A stretch of DNA of 64,000 nt from contig DATAJX010000003.1 of the NCBI GenBank assembly GCA_036261915.1, positions 110,399 through 174,398 of the forward strand, in the 5' to 3' direction. This stretch comes from DATAJX01 sp036261915. Its GTDB lineage: Bacteria; Pseudomonadota; Alphaproteobacteria; UBA2136; UBA6156. Shown in pieces: positions 50,923-59,196 of the stretch. The position numbers and the translations under genes were made by a program. Below the pieces are notes generated by a model. The model worked only from the letters and a program-made list of their open reading frames with translations. It was not told the origin of the DNA and ran no database searches. The number at the start of each line of letters is the position of its first letter. Position 1 is the stretch's first letter.

Positions 50923-51276
50923 ATGGCCGGTCCAGTACAGAATGATATAATTTACCGGGGCTTTGGAAACCTAATTCAGGAGCTTCGCAAGAAGATCGGG
51001 TATTCCCAGACCCAGCTCGGGGAACGCATTGGTTTATCCCGAACCTCTGTTACGAACATTGAAGGGGGCCGCCAGCATGTTGCCCTTCACCAAATCTACC
51101 AGTTGGCCGAAGCTCTTGAGGTTACGCCGGATAGCCTGCTTCCGGCAAAAGCAAATTTCCTCCCTGAAAATGAGGAATTGAAACGACTCGCCGACCCCCA
51201 GGTGGCATCATGGCTTAGCAAAATAGTTGAAACAAAGGAACCGCAACCCAATGACCCAACAAGGAAGCCCTCGTAG
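50923..51276 (+). CDS. XRE-family HTH transcriptional regulator
   Basis: 117-residue DNA-binding protein: FGNLIQELRKKIGYSQTQLGERIGLSRTSVTNIEGGRQHVALHQIYQLAEALEV (about residues 13-67) is a clear lambda-repressor-type helix-turn-helix, followed by a short C-terminal region. The ATG at 50923 coincides with the predicted transcription start; the frame's earlier ATG at 50896 lies inside the promoter. It overlaps the ImmA/IrrE-type gene, a common pairing in which the protease cleaves or relieves the repressor. It faces the ubiquitin-like operon and is a likely regulator of it. Confidence 0.88.
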   Translation: MAGPVQNDIIYRGFGNLIQELRKKIGYSQTQLGERIGLSRTSVTNIEGGRQHVALHQIYQLAEALEVTPDSLLPAKANFLPENEELKRLADPQVASWLSKIVETKEPQPNDPTRKPS

Positions 51277-51805
51277 CCCGAAAAGCGTCGAGGACATCCG
51301 CGCAGAGGTGGTCAAACTTCTGGCTCGGCACAATGTGAGCCAGGCTCCTGTGGATGTCGAAAAAATCGCGCGTAAGGAAAATATCGACGTAAAGTATTCG
51401 CCTTTTGAAGGGGATACGATGTCGGGCGCGTTGTATCGCATGGACGATACAGCAATCATTGCAGTAAATTCATTAAACCACCCCAACCGACGCCGGTTTA
51501 CCATTGCCCATGAACTCGGGCACTTCGTTCTTCACAATGAAGCGCTCCATGTTGATAGAAGTTTTAGTATAAAACACCGCGATGCCACGTCATCTCTCGC
51601 AATTGACCCAGAGGAAATTGAAGCCAATCGATTTGCGGCGGAACTTTTGATGCCTTATGACCTCATTTGTGCCGACCTAAAATTGGCTCAGGAATTTGAT
51701 TTTGAGACCGATGATGCCATTGCTCAACTGGCGAGTAAGTATCGAGTCAGTGAACAGGCGATGATATTTAGATTAAATACAGTTTTAGCGACTTTTACAA
51801 AATAA
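51251..51805 (+). CDS. ImmA/IrrE-family metallopeptidase
   Basis: 184-residue protein with the zinc motif RRRFTIAHELGHFVLH (HELGH, about residues 92-96) and the third-ligand region EIEANRFAAELLMP (about 128-141), typical of ImmA/IrrE proteases that inactivate XRE-family repressors. N-terminal VEDIRAEVVKLLARHNV and VDVEKIARKENIDV match the family's winged start. Start at 51251 inside the end of the XRE gene, so the two are coupled. It probably antagonises the neighbouring repressor when the cell is stressed or a phage enters; that is inferred from the family. Confidence 0.9.
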   Translation: MTQQGSPRSPKSVEDIRAEVVKLLARHNVSQAPVDVEKIARKENIDVKYSPFEGDTMSGALYRMDDTAIIAVNSLNHPNRRRFTIAHELGHFVLHNEALHVDRSFSIKHRDATSSLAIDPEEIEANRFAAELLMPYDLICADLKLAQEFDFETDDAIAQLASKYRVSEQAMIFRLNTVLATFTK

Positions 51806-51808
51806 AAT

Positions 51809-51829
51809 AGGGGCAAAAAGCCCCTTTTT
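51809..51829 (+). terminator. Terminator of the XRE-ImmA operon
   Basis: GGGGC-AAAAA-GCCCC followed by five T, directly after the stop of the protease gene. Confidence 0.75.
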
Positions 51830-51918
51830 AGTGTCCCACCGCTGCCCCACGACAGTTTTCTGAAAAAACACGAAAATAGGGCGCCTGGCCAAAGCCCGCG
51901 CCCCGCTTGAAGAAGTAA

Positions 51919-51994
51919 TGGTGCCGACGATCTGAATCGAACAGACGACCTACGCATTACGAATGCGCCGCTCTACCAGCTGAGCTACGTCGGC
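51919..51994 (-). tRNA. tRNA-Thr (anticodon CGT)
   Basis: 76 nt with encoded CCA. Acceptor stem GCCGACG/CGTCGGC, D-arm GCTC..GAGC, anticodon stem GCGCA/TGCGT with loop TTCGTAA (anticodon CGT, reading ACG), T-arm GTCTG-TTCGATT-CAGAT, discriminator A. The 3' half is one copy of the island's att repeat and differs from the displaced copy in the T-stem, so the present gene is probably a hybrid of native 5' half and element-derived 3' half. Confidence 0.97.
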
Positions 51995-52048
51995 ATGGTT
52001 TTCGGTTTAGACAGCATGTGCTTCATCGTCAAGTAAAATGGCGGAGGG

Positions 52049-52123
52049 GCTGGTAGAGCGGCGCTGCGCCGGTCGCGCCGAAGGCGCGCGTTTATTGAAG
52101 GGGCCAGCTGAGCTACGTCGGCA
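52049..52123. repeat. Rearranged fragments of tRNA-Thr
   Basis: 52104-52123 repeats 20 bases of the 5' end of the tRNA-Thr gene in the same orientation. 52049-52064 carries 16 bases of its D-arm/anticodon-stem region in the opposite orientation. A GC-rich hairpin (GCGCGCCTTCGGCGCG type) lies between. It looks like debris of an earlier duplication or integration at the same tRNA. Confidence 0.55.
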
Positions 52124-52466
52124 CCGGGTTTCTGTGTAGGCGAGGTGCCGGAAACCGTCGAGTTTTACCCCCAAAATCGACTTTTTTACCCAAGCCCAAC
52201 CGCCCGGCCCGGTCCGATGCCAGAATAATGGCTTGAAACCGCCGTTTTTTGCCCCATCTCAAAAACCATCAAATACTCCGGAAAAGTGTCAGTTAAACAC
52301 TTGAAATGGCTTGTGGGGCTTTCCATATAACCAGCACGTACCATTGGTTGCGTTGTAACAGACGTGGCCAGTAGCGCCACTTCGCCGTTTTCAACGCGTC
52401 TTGTACTTCCCCAGGGCTTCGGCCCGGCTTCCCTGAAACCAGGGGGCTTACTTAAGGACTACCAAG
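52124..52466. other. Upstream region of the outer-membrane barrel gene
   Basis: About 340 bases without a supported gene. A weak promoter candidate (TTGAAA at 52301-52306, TATAAC at 52326-52331, spacing 19) and an imperfect GC-rich hairpin around 52409-52443 lie ahead of the barrel gene. Confidence 0.4.
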
Positions 52467-53339
52467 ATGTCTAAGTCTCTTACCATTGCGGCTTTTGCCG
52501 TGATTTTTGCTGCCCCCGCTTTCGCGACCGATCTCCCTGCCCCCAGGGTGAACTACGTGAACACGGGGCACCTGCCCACCGTCTGCGAACCTTCCAACGT
52601 CGAAGCCGTGCGCCGCATGCCGAAAGGCCCTGCACGCACCGCCCAGATGCGGAAGATCGACAGCCAGTGCGCTGGCATCACCGGCCGCGGATGGGTGAAA
52701 ACCGTTCCGCAGCAGCAGGCCTACGTGCCTGCCGCTCCAGTTCCGTACACCGGCTCGCTCTGCAACCGTTATGGTGGCAATGCGGGTATCGGCGGTTCGG
52801 GCTATGTGGTCGGCGTTGGTGTCAACGGCGGCGTCAAGGTCAAGGACGTCAAGCAGGGCTATGCCGGCGCCAGCACTTCGACGCTGACGTTCGGTGAAAT
52901 CGGCATCGAAGCCAACGTCTGCAAGACGCTGGCTGATGGCATCTGGGGCCGTGGCCGGGTGGGCGCAGACTTCGGTCTGAACTCTTCCGACCAGGACTTC
53001 CCCGGCGGCTATCATCGCACCAACAAGGACGATCGTTCGTTCTATGTCGGCGGTGATCTGATGTTCGATGTGTCGCGTAACGTTGCGCTCGGCGGTGGCA
53101 TTGGCTACAGCTGGGATTCGCTGCGCGCCATCACCACCGGCCCGAAGGGCTACTATGACGATCGCAAGGCCAACGGTGAGTACTTCCTCATCAGCGGCGT
53201 GGTCGATTATGCTCTCACCGAGCAGGTCGATCTGCAGGCTCGTTATACCTACAAGACCGGTGTGTCGTTCGACACCCCGACTCCTGCAGGCAAGCCGGAT
53301 GAACACCTGTTCAAGGTGGGCGCCAACTTCAAGTTCTGA
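52467..53339 (+). CDS. Outer-membrane beta-barrel protein
   Basis: 290-residue protein with signal peptide MSKSLTIAAFAVIFAAPAFA. A linker has two cysteines (PTVCEPS and DSQCAGI), then a predicted eight-strand barrel with alternating strands such as YVVGVGVNGGVKVK, IWGRGRVGADFGL, SFYVGGDLMFDV, NVALGGGIGYSWD, VDLQARYTYKTGV, ending in a Phe (FKVGANFKF). Resembles the small OmpA/OmpW-like or surface-antigen barrels of alphaproteobacteria; no specific family is certain. Codon choice (more GTC/ATC/ACC) differs slightly from neighbours. Followed by a strong terminator. Confidence 0.8.
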   Translation: MSKSLTIAAFAVIFAAPAFATDLPAPRVNYVNTGHLPTVCEPSNVEAVRRMPKGPARTAQMRKIDSQCAGITGRGWVKTVPQQQAYVPAAPVPYTGSLCNRYGGNAGIGGSGYVVGVGVNGGVKVKDVKQGYAGASTSTLTFGEIGIEANVCKTLADGIWGRGRVGADFGLNSSDQDFPGGYHRTNKDDRSFYVGGDLMFDVSRNVALGGGIGYSWDSLRAITTGPKGYYDDRKANGEYFLISGVVDYALTEQVDLQARYTYKTGVSFDTPTPAGKPDEHLFKVGANFKF

Positions 53340-53360
53340 TACCCTCAACACTCGACGGAA

Positions 53361-53390
53361 AACCCGGTGCGCAAGCACCGGGTTTTTCTT
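53361..53390 (+). terminator. Rho-independent terminator of the barrel gene
   Basis: AACCCGGTGC-GCAA-GCACCGGGTT followed by TTTCTT; a perfect 10-bp stem with a GNRA-like loop. Confidence 0.9.
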
Positions 53391-53501
53391 TATAGTGCAT
53401 ACGCGCCACGGGGGTTGGGCGCTGCGCGGCCCAAGGGCAAGGCTTCGGTTGAGTATACAACCATGATGGCGTAGGCCGGGTAAGGAGAATTCATTACTTA
53501 T

Positions 53502-55817
53502 ATGGCCGGTTCCATCACACGTCGCCCGTCGGGGCAAAAAGCATCGCCGCGCCGCCCGGCGCGCCGGGGCTACGCCGACCGCCTGCGCGAAGGTTTGGGC
53601 GTGCTGCTGGCGGTAGGCGCGGTGTACCTGCTGCTGTGCCTGCACACCTACATGCCCACCGACCCCAGCCTTAACCACGCCGCGCCCGACATGGTGGTGC
53701 AAAACCTGGGCGGCCGCCTGGGCGCCTACACCGCCGATACGCTGATCATGCTGTTCGGCCTCGGCGCGTTCATGTGGGTGGGCTGGCTGGTGTACCACGC
53801 GGTGAACATGCTGTTCCACCGCGAAGGCCCCAGCATCAATTTGCAGGTGGTGACGGTGCCGCTGCTGCTGGTGAGTACCGGCGCGCTGCTGAGCCTGACC
53901 AGCCCGCTGCCCGACTGGCCGGTGGGCGGCGGCGGTTTTGGCAACGGCGGCCTGCTGGGCAAGCTGGTGGCCACGTTGGTGGTGCCTCTGCTGGGCCATG
54001 TGGGCGCCCTGATGCTGATGGCCGCGCTGGCGGTGCTGGCCTTGCTGTGGTTCACGGGCTGGTCGCTTCGCGAAGTACATGCTACCGCCATCTGGATCTA
54101 TAAAGTAGCCAAGGTGTTCGCCACCATGACCATGCGGTTGGCGCAGCGCCTGAAGTTTAAAGTGCCCGAACAGTTCGACCTGCCGCTGAGCCATCCCATT
54201 CCGCGCCGCCCCACCGCGCGCGTCATCCGCACCGAAGAGGCCGACGACGAAGCCGAAGCCAAGCCCGCCCGGCCGGCCAAGCAGGCCGAACTTGATTTAA
54301 GCGTGCCCGGCCAGTTCGTGTTGCCCAGCCTCGACCTGCTGGACGAGCCGAAGGAACAGAAAGACGGCGAAAGCGAAGAAGCGTTGCAGCAGAACGCCCG
54401 CCGTATTGAAGCCGAGTTGAAAAACTTCGGCGTCGAAGGCGTGGTGAGCAACATTCGCCCCGGTCCGGTCATCACCATTTACGAACTCGAACCCGCCGCA
54501 GGCGTCAAAACCAGCACCATCGTGGGCCTGCAGGACGACCTGGCCCGCGCCATGAGCGCGCTGAGCATCCGCATTGCGCCCATCCCCGGCCGCAACGTGC
54601 TGGGCATCGAGCTGCCCAACCGCGAGCGCCAGTTCACCAGCCTGCGCGAACTGCTTGAAACCGAAACGTTCGAGGAAGACCCGGGAGCGCTCACCGTGGC
54701 ACTGGGTGTCGACACCAGCGGCCAGCCCACTTATGCCGACATCTCCAAAATGCCGCACGGGCTGATCGCCGGGACCACCGGCAGTGGTAAGAGCGTGGGC
54801 ATCAATGCGTTCATTCTCAGCCTGGTGTTCCGCCTGACGCCCGACGAGCTGAAGCTGGTGATGGTGGACCCCAAGATGCTCGAACTGAGCATCTACAACG
54901 ATATTCCGCACCTGATCACGCCGGTGATCACCGACCCCAACAAGGCCGCCGCCGCGCTCAACTGGGTGGTGAAGGAAATGGAAAACCGCTACCGCCTGAT
55001 GGCCGAACTGGGCGTGAAAAATCTCGCCAGCTTCAACACCCGATTTGCCGAGCTGCAGGCCGACGGTCGCGTGCCCACCCGGCTGGTGCAAACGGGTTTC
55101 GACCTGCAAACCGGCCAACCGGTGCACGAAGAACAACCGCTGGCCACCAAGCCGCTGCCGTACATTGTGGTCATCATCGACGAACTGGCCGACCTGATGA
55201 TGGTGGCGGGCAAGGCGGTCGAATTCTCCATCGCGCGCCTTACGCAAATGGCGCGCGCCTCCGGCATTCACCTTTTAGTTGCCACCCAGCGCCCGAGCGT
55301 TGACGTGGTGACCGGGCTTATCAAGGCCAACATCCCCGTGCGCATGAGCTTTGCGGTGGCCAGCAAGATCGACAGCCGCACCGTGCTCGACAGCATGGGC
55401 GCCGAAACCCTGCTGGGCAAAGGCGACATGCTGTACCTGGGCAACGGCAGCAACGCGCTGCAGCGCCTGCACGGTGCCTTTGTGAGCGAAGAGGAATGCA
55501 CCCGCGTGGCCGAACACCTGCGCGAGCAGGGCGCCCCCAGCTACATGGAAGACATCTTCAAATCCGGCCCCGCCACCATCCCCGGCAGCAAGGGCGCCGC
55601 GGGCGGCGAAGACGGCGAAGACAACGGCGACCTGTACCAGCAGGCGGTCGAAGTGGTCACGCGCGAAGGCAAGGCCAGCACCAGCTTTTTGCAGCGGCAC
55701 CTGAAGATCGGTTACAACCGCGCCGCCGACCTGATCGACAAGATGGAAGGCGAAGGCATCATCGGCGCGCCCAACCACGTGGGCAAACGCGAAGTCCTCG
55801 GTAAAAAAGTCGCCTAA
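53502..55817 (+). CDS. ftsK: DNA translocase FtsK
   Basis: 771-residue septum-localised dsDNA translocase that clears and aligns chromosome termini at division. N-terminal basic tail, then four transmembrane helices (about residues 28-190). The linker is short. The motor has FtsK alpha domain features (PGPVITIYELEPAAGVKTSTIVGL), Walker A GTTGSGKSVG (about residues 426-435), IVVIIDELADLMMVAGK (Walker B), and ATQRPSVDVVTGLIKANIP. The gamma winged-helix is at the C-terminus (QQAVEVVTREGKASTSFLQRHLKIGYNRAADLI), so KOPS recognition is expected. Its stop overlaps the stop of the convergent esterase gene. Confidence 0.97.
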   Translation: MAGSITRRPSGQKASPRRPARRGYADRLREGLGVLLAVGAVYLLLCLHTYMPTDPSLNHAAPDMVVQNLGGRLGAYTADTLIMLFGLGAFMWVGWLVYHAVNMLFHREGPSINLQVVTVPLLLVSTGALLSLTSPLPDWPVGGGGFGNGGLLGKLVATLVVPLLGHVGALMLMAALAVLALLWFTGWSLREVHATAIWIYKVAKVFATMTMRLAQRLKFKVPEQFDLPLSHPIPRRPTARVIRTEEADDEAEAKPARPAKQAELDLSVPGQFVLPSLDLLDEPKEQKDGESEEALQQNARRIEAELKNFGVEGVVSNIRPGPVITIYELEPAAGVKTSTIVGLQDDLARAMSALSIRIAPIPGRNVLGIELPNRERQFTSLRELLETETFEEDPGALTVALGVDTSGQPTYADISKMPHGLIAGTTGSGKSVGINAFILSLVFRLTPDELKLVMVDPKMLELSIYNDIPHLITPVITDPNKAAAALNWVVKEMENRYRLMAELGVKNLASFNTRFAELQADGRVPTRLVQTGFDLQTGQPVHEEQPLATKPLPYIVVIIDELADLMMVAGKAVEFSIARLTQMARASGIHLLVATQRPSVDVVTGLIKANIPVRMSFAVASKIDSRTVLDSMGAETLLGKGDMLYLGNGSNALQRLHGAFVSEEECTRVAEHLREQGAPSYMEDIFKSGPATIPGSKGAAGGEDGEDNGDLYQQAVEVVTREGKASTSFLQRHLKIGYNRAADLIDKMEGEGIIGAPNHVGKREVLGKKVA

Positions 55818-56479
55818 CCGGCGTTATTTAGTACGCGCTGAACGAACCCGGCCACATGCGCCAGCGCCTGCGCATTGGCACCGTGGCCCAGCCCTTCCAG
55901 AATATGCAGTTCGGTGGGCATGCCCCATTCGGCGTAGCGGGCTTCGGCTTCCACCGTGGTGTCGCTGGGCAGCACGTCGTCGTCGTAGCCGTGCAAAAAC
56001 AGCGTGGGGGTCAGGCTTACCGGGTCGGGCTTTACGGTGTCCATCATGCGGCCCGCCAGGCTGATGAACCCGGCCACCGGCGGGTTAAGCCGCGGCACGG
56101 CGTATAAAGTTGTCATCGCGCCCTGTGAAAATCCCATGAGGATTATGCGCTCGCGCGGTATTTGGTGTTCGCCGCTCACCACCCGTGTGAGATAGTCCTC
56201 CAGCAAACCGGCGGCGCGTTTCAGGCCCGGCGGGTCGCGGAAGGTCCAGTTGTTGTCGCTGAACCATTGGCGGCCTTCGCCGAACGGCGTGGCATCGGGG
56301 CCGTTGGGGCAAAACAGCGCCAGCCTGCTGCTGAAAGCCTGCGGTAAGCCAGCTTTCATCAGGCTGAGCACCTGCAACCAACTCTGGCCCACGTCGCCAA
56401 AACCGTGTAAACACACCAATGCAAACGCGGCATCGGCTGGAACATCCACCGGGCCCGACAAAGAAGGGAAAGAACTCAT
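55814..56479 (-). CDS. Alpha/beta hydrolase (phospholipase/carboxylesterase family)
   Basis: 221-residue serine hydrolase: VCLHGFGDVGQSWLQV (oxyanion-hole region, about residues 23-38), the nucleophile elbow LMGFSQGAMTTL (GFSQG, about 116-120), LFLHGYDDDVLPSDTT (catalytic Asp) and LEGLGHGANAQAL (catalytic His). This is the Abhydrolase_2 order of esterases/lysophospholipases. Its ATG and that of lolA overlap by two bases on opposite strands (CATG at 56477-56480). Substrate unknown; it may act on short-chain esters or lipids. Confidence 0.9.
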   Translation of the reverse strand: MSSFPSLSGPVDVPADAAFALVCLHGFGDVGQSWLQVLSLMKAGLPQAFSSRLALFCPNGPDATPFGEGRQWFSDNNWTFRDPPGLKRAAGLLEDYLTRVVSGEHQIPRERIILMGFSQGAMTTLYAVPRLNPPVAGFISLAGRMMDTVKPDPVSLTPTLFLHGYDDDVLPSDTTVEAEARYAEWGMPTELHILEGLGHGANAQALAHVAGFVQRVLNNAG

Positions 56480-57158
56480 GCGGACTTTTTACCTGACGGC
56501 CCTGCTGATGGCCAGCACAACCATGCTTGCCCATGCTGAAGCCAGCGGTGTGCCCGCCAATGTGCGCGTGGCCAAGGTAACCGAAAGCAAGGCCACCACG
56601 CCCACCTACAGCTTCGATCAGGCGGCCCGGATGATCGAAGATTACTTCAATGCTTTCACCACCCTCACCGCGTGGTTCAGCCAGCATTCCAGCAACGACC
56701 AATGGACGCACGAAGGCACACTGGCGGTTAAAAAACCCGGCCAGTTCGTGTGGCTGTACCAAAGCCCGCACCGCCAGCGCATCATCAGCACCGGCACGGC
56801 GGTGTATTATGTTGATGACGAAGGCGGGCAGGTCACCCAGCTGCCGCTGCAGGGCGGCATCGCCAAGCTGCTGGGCGCGCGCGAGGTGAAGCTCGACAAG
56901 CTCGGTTTCCGTGTGACCGCGCTGAAGCAAAACCCGCAGCAGCTCGACGTGACGCTCACGCCCCTCAAGCCCGACAACCAGCTTAAAAACATCGTGCTCA
57001 CCTTCAGCGCCACCGGCGCCAAACCCGAAATTTCGGGCCTGAGCATGACCGACGGACTGGGCGCGGTCACGCAGGTCACGCTGTCCGACATCAAGACCGG
57101 CGTGAGCATCGACCCCAAGGTGTTCAAGTTCACCCCGCCGCAAGAGCGCCAGAACTAA
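56478..57158 (+). CDS. lolA: Outer-membrane lipoprotein carrier LolA
   Basis: 226-residue periplasmic chaperone that ferries lipoproteins from LolCDE to LolB or the outer membrane. Signal peptide MRTFYLTALLMASTTMLAHA, then the LolA fold: YFNAFTTLTAWFSQHSSNDQ, LAVKKPGQFVWLYQSPHRQRIISTGTAVYYVDDEGGQVTQLPLQGGIA, and a C-terminal FKFTPPQERQN, with the typical unclosed half-barrel strand pattern. GAAGGGA precedes the ATG. Located downstream of ftsK as in many proteobacteria, here separated by the opposite-strand esterase. Confidence 0.92.
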   Translation: MRTFYLTALLMASTTMLAHAEASGVPANVRVAKVTESKATTPTYSFDQAARMIEDYFNAFTTLTAWFSQHSSNDQWTHEGTLAVKKPGQFVWLYQSPHRQRIISTGTAVYYVDDEGGQVTQLPLQGGIAKLLGAREVKLDKLGFRVTALKQNPQQLDVTLTPLKPDNQLKNIVLTFSATGAKPEISGLSMTDGLGAVTQVTLSDIKTGVSIDPKVFKFTPPQERQN

Positions 57159-57271
57159 ACTTTAAGCCACAGGGGTAGTTGGTAACTGGCGCCGCCGTGT
57201 GGCGGCGCCGCTTTTTGGCCGCTAAGGTGGCCCCATGCCTGAAAAAACAATAAAACAAGGCACCTGATCGC

Positions 57272-58138
57272 ATGCTCTTTTTTATCGGCTTTGCGGTGGT
57301 TATCGGGTGTGTGCTGGGGGGGTATGCCCTCAACAACGGCCACATGGCCGTGCTTTGGCAACCGCTCGAGTTCCTCATTATTGTCGGCGCCGCGGTGGGC
57401 GGGGTCATCATCGGCAGCCCCATGGCGCTCATCAAAAACTTCATGGGCAGCCTCAAAATTCTCGTTACCGGTTTGCCCTACAGCAACAAGCAGCCATACC
57501 TTGATCTGGTGGGCTTTTTCTTCGAACTGACCAAGCTGATGCGCACCAAGGGCATCAAAGAGGTCGAAAAACACATCGATAACCCGCACGAAAGCGACCT
57601 GTTCAGCAAATACCCCAGCCTGATCGCCGACCACCACGTCGAGCAGTTCATTTGCGATAACCTGCGGCTGATCGTGATGGGCAGCGGCCTGCCCAACCAG
57701 CTTGATGAACTGATGGACGACGACCTTGCCATCCACCACAAAGAACGTCACGCCATTTCAAACATTCTGGTCACCATGGCCGATGGCATGCCCGCACTGG
57801 GTATCGTGGCCGCCGTGCTGGGCGTTATCCACACCATGGGCAGCATCACCGAGCCGCCCGAAATTTTGGGCCACCTGATCGGCGCCGCGCTGGTAGGTAC
57901 GTTCAGCGGGGTGCTCATCGCCTATGGTTTTGTATCGCCCATGGCCAAAAACATGGAAGCCGCCTTCGCCTCCGAAGCGTCGTTTTACGGCTGCGCCAAA
58001 ATCTGCATCCTCAACTTCGCGCGCCAGCTGTCGCCACAGATCATTGCCGAATTCACCCGCAAGCACATGCCCAACACGGTGCGCCCCAGCTTTGCCGAAA
58101 TGGAGCAGTACCTTAACGAAATATCGGCCAAAAAATAA
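57272..58138 (+). CDS. motA: Flagellar motor stator protein MotA
   Basis: 288-residue inner-membrane proton-channel subunit that with MotB drives flagellar rotation. Helices at about residues 2-20 (LFFIGFAVVIGCVLGGYAL) and 30-50, a large cytoplasmic loop with charged residues contacting FliG, and paired helices near 165-220 containing MADGMPALGIVAAVLGVIHTMG and the pore region LIGAALVGTFSGVLIAYGFVSP. Ends directly at the motB start (overlapping TAATG). Confidence 0.96.
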   Translation: MLFFIGFAVVIGCVLGGYALNNGHMAVLWQPLEFLIIVGAAVGGVIIGSPMALIKNFMGSLKILVTGLPYSNKQPYLDLVGFFFELTKLMRTKGIKEVEKHIDNPHESDLFSKYPSLIADHHVEQFICDNLRLIVMGSGLPNQLDELMDDDLAIHHKERHAISNILVTMADGMPALGIVAAVLGVIHTMGSITEPPEILGHLIGAALVGTFSGVLIAYGFVSPMAKNMEAAFASEASFYGCAKICILNFARQLSPQIIAEFTRKHMPNTVRPSFAEMEQYLNEISAKK

Positions 58139-59058
58139 TGGCCGACCAGCCGGGCCAGTCTTCGCAGGCAGCCGGATCGGGCCCGGCCGTCGTCATCGTC
58201 AAAAAAAAGAAGGGTGGCGACGAACACCCCCATCACGGCGGTGCCTGGAAGGTAGCCTATGCCGACTTCGTAACCGCCATGATGGCGTTCTTCCTGCTGC
58301 TGTGGCTGCTTTCGAACACCACGCCCATCCAAAAGCAGGGCATCGCCCACTATTTCAACCCACCCAATAATTCCACCGAATACGGCGGCGGCAGTGGCAT
58401 CATGAGCGGCATGAGCACTATCGAAGCCGACCAGCACGCCGCCATTGCCCAGCCCGATATCCGCCAGGAACAGAAAGAGAGCGAAGACCTCGCCATCCAG
58501 AGCCGCGAAGACGAACTGTTCCAGCAGATCGCCCAGCAGGTGAAGCAGGCGGTGGTCAATCTGCCGCAACTGCAAATGATGCTGAAAAACCTGGTGGTGG
58601 AAGTGACGCCCGAAGGCCTGCGCATCCAGTTGGTCGATTCGGCCGACCGCCCGCTGTTCAATGCCGGCACCGCGCAGATGTACGATTACACCAAGCAGAT
58701 GCTGGCGGTGGTGAGCAGCGTGCTGCAAAAGCTGCCCAACGGCATTGCCGTGGGCGGACACACCGATTCGGTGCCCTACCGCGCACTTAACCCGGGCAGC
58801 GCCGATTACACCAACTGGGAACTCTCGGCCGACCGCGCGCAGGCCGCCCGCCGCGTGATGGAAAAAGAAGGCATTCCCGACAAGCGCATTGCCCGCGTGG
58901 CCGGTTACGCTGCGCAGGAACCGCTACTGAAGGACGCCCCGCAAGACCCCAAGAACGGCCGTATCTCACTTATCGTGCTGCGCTCGCGCAAGGGCTCGGT
59001 GGCGCAGTTCAGCAGCGACGGTTTCACCCCTCCGCCCGGCGGCGTCGTCGTTCCCTAA
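58138..59058 (+). CDS. motB: Flagellar motor stator protein MotB
   Basis: 306-residue partner of MotA. Short cytoplasmic N-terminus with a Lys cluster (VKKKKGG), a single transmembrane helix AYADFVTAMMAFFLLLWLL (about residues 41-59) carrying the proton-binding Asp, a periplasmic linker, and an OmpA-like peptidoglycan-binding domain (about 190-290) with GGHTDSVPYR and WELSADRAQAARRVMEK. The Asp in the helix shows it is a proton- or sodium-conducting stator; which ion cannot be told. Confidence 0.96.
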   Translation: MADQPGQSSQAAGSGPAVVIVKKKKGGDEHPHHGGAWKVAYADFVTAMMAFFLLLWLLSNTTPIQKQGIAHYFNPPNNSTEYGGGSGIMSGMSTIEADQHAAIAQPDIRQEQKESEDLAIQSREDELFQQIAQQVKQAVVNLPQLQMMLKNLVVEVTPEGLRIQLVDSADRPLFNAGTAQMYDYTKQMLAVVSSVLQKLPNGIAVGGHTDSVPYRALNPGSADYTNWELSADRAQAARRVMEKEGIPDKRIARVAGYAAQEPLLKDAPQDPKNGRISLIVLRSRKGSVAQFSSDGFTPPPGGVVVP

Positions 59059-59196
59059 ATCCTATCTGGGACGGGGTGTATTTTAACTTTTCCTGGCCTT
59101 GAGCTCCGCGTGCACGAAAGTGTGCACTTGCGGTGCTCAGTCGTCGGATAAAACCAAAAATCCCTCCAGGGCAGCGCGTTTTTTAAGAAAATATAT

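Larger units (their letters stand above)
40927..51964. mobile_element. Genomic island integrated at tRNA-Thr(CGT)
   Basis: About 11 kb flanked by a 46-bp imperfect direct repeat of the tRNA-Thr 3' half, the usual product of tyrosine-recombinase integration. Cargo: an integrase N-terminal remnant, heavy-metal efflux genes, a ubiquitin-like locus, and an XRE/ImmA pair. Base composition of the 49-52 kb half is visibly lower in GC than the flanking chromosome. No intact integrase is present, so the island is probably fixed. Confidence 0.85.

Noticed and set aside
40898..51994. Intact integrative element able to move itself
   Set aside because: Only a 33-codon integrase start remains; no conjugation or excisionase gene is recognisable.
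52452..54194. 580-codon minus-strand frame across the barrel gene and ftsK start
   Set aside because: Runs antisense through two convincing genes and a terminator; His/Gln/Arg-rich shadow.
59110..59127. Hairpin with GTGCAC arms between motB and the epimerase as a terminator
   Set aside because: Only 6 bp of stem and no T-run; insufficient support.
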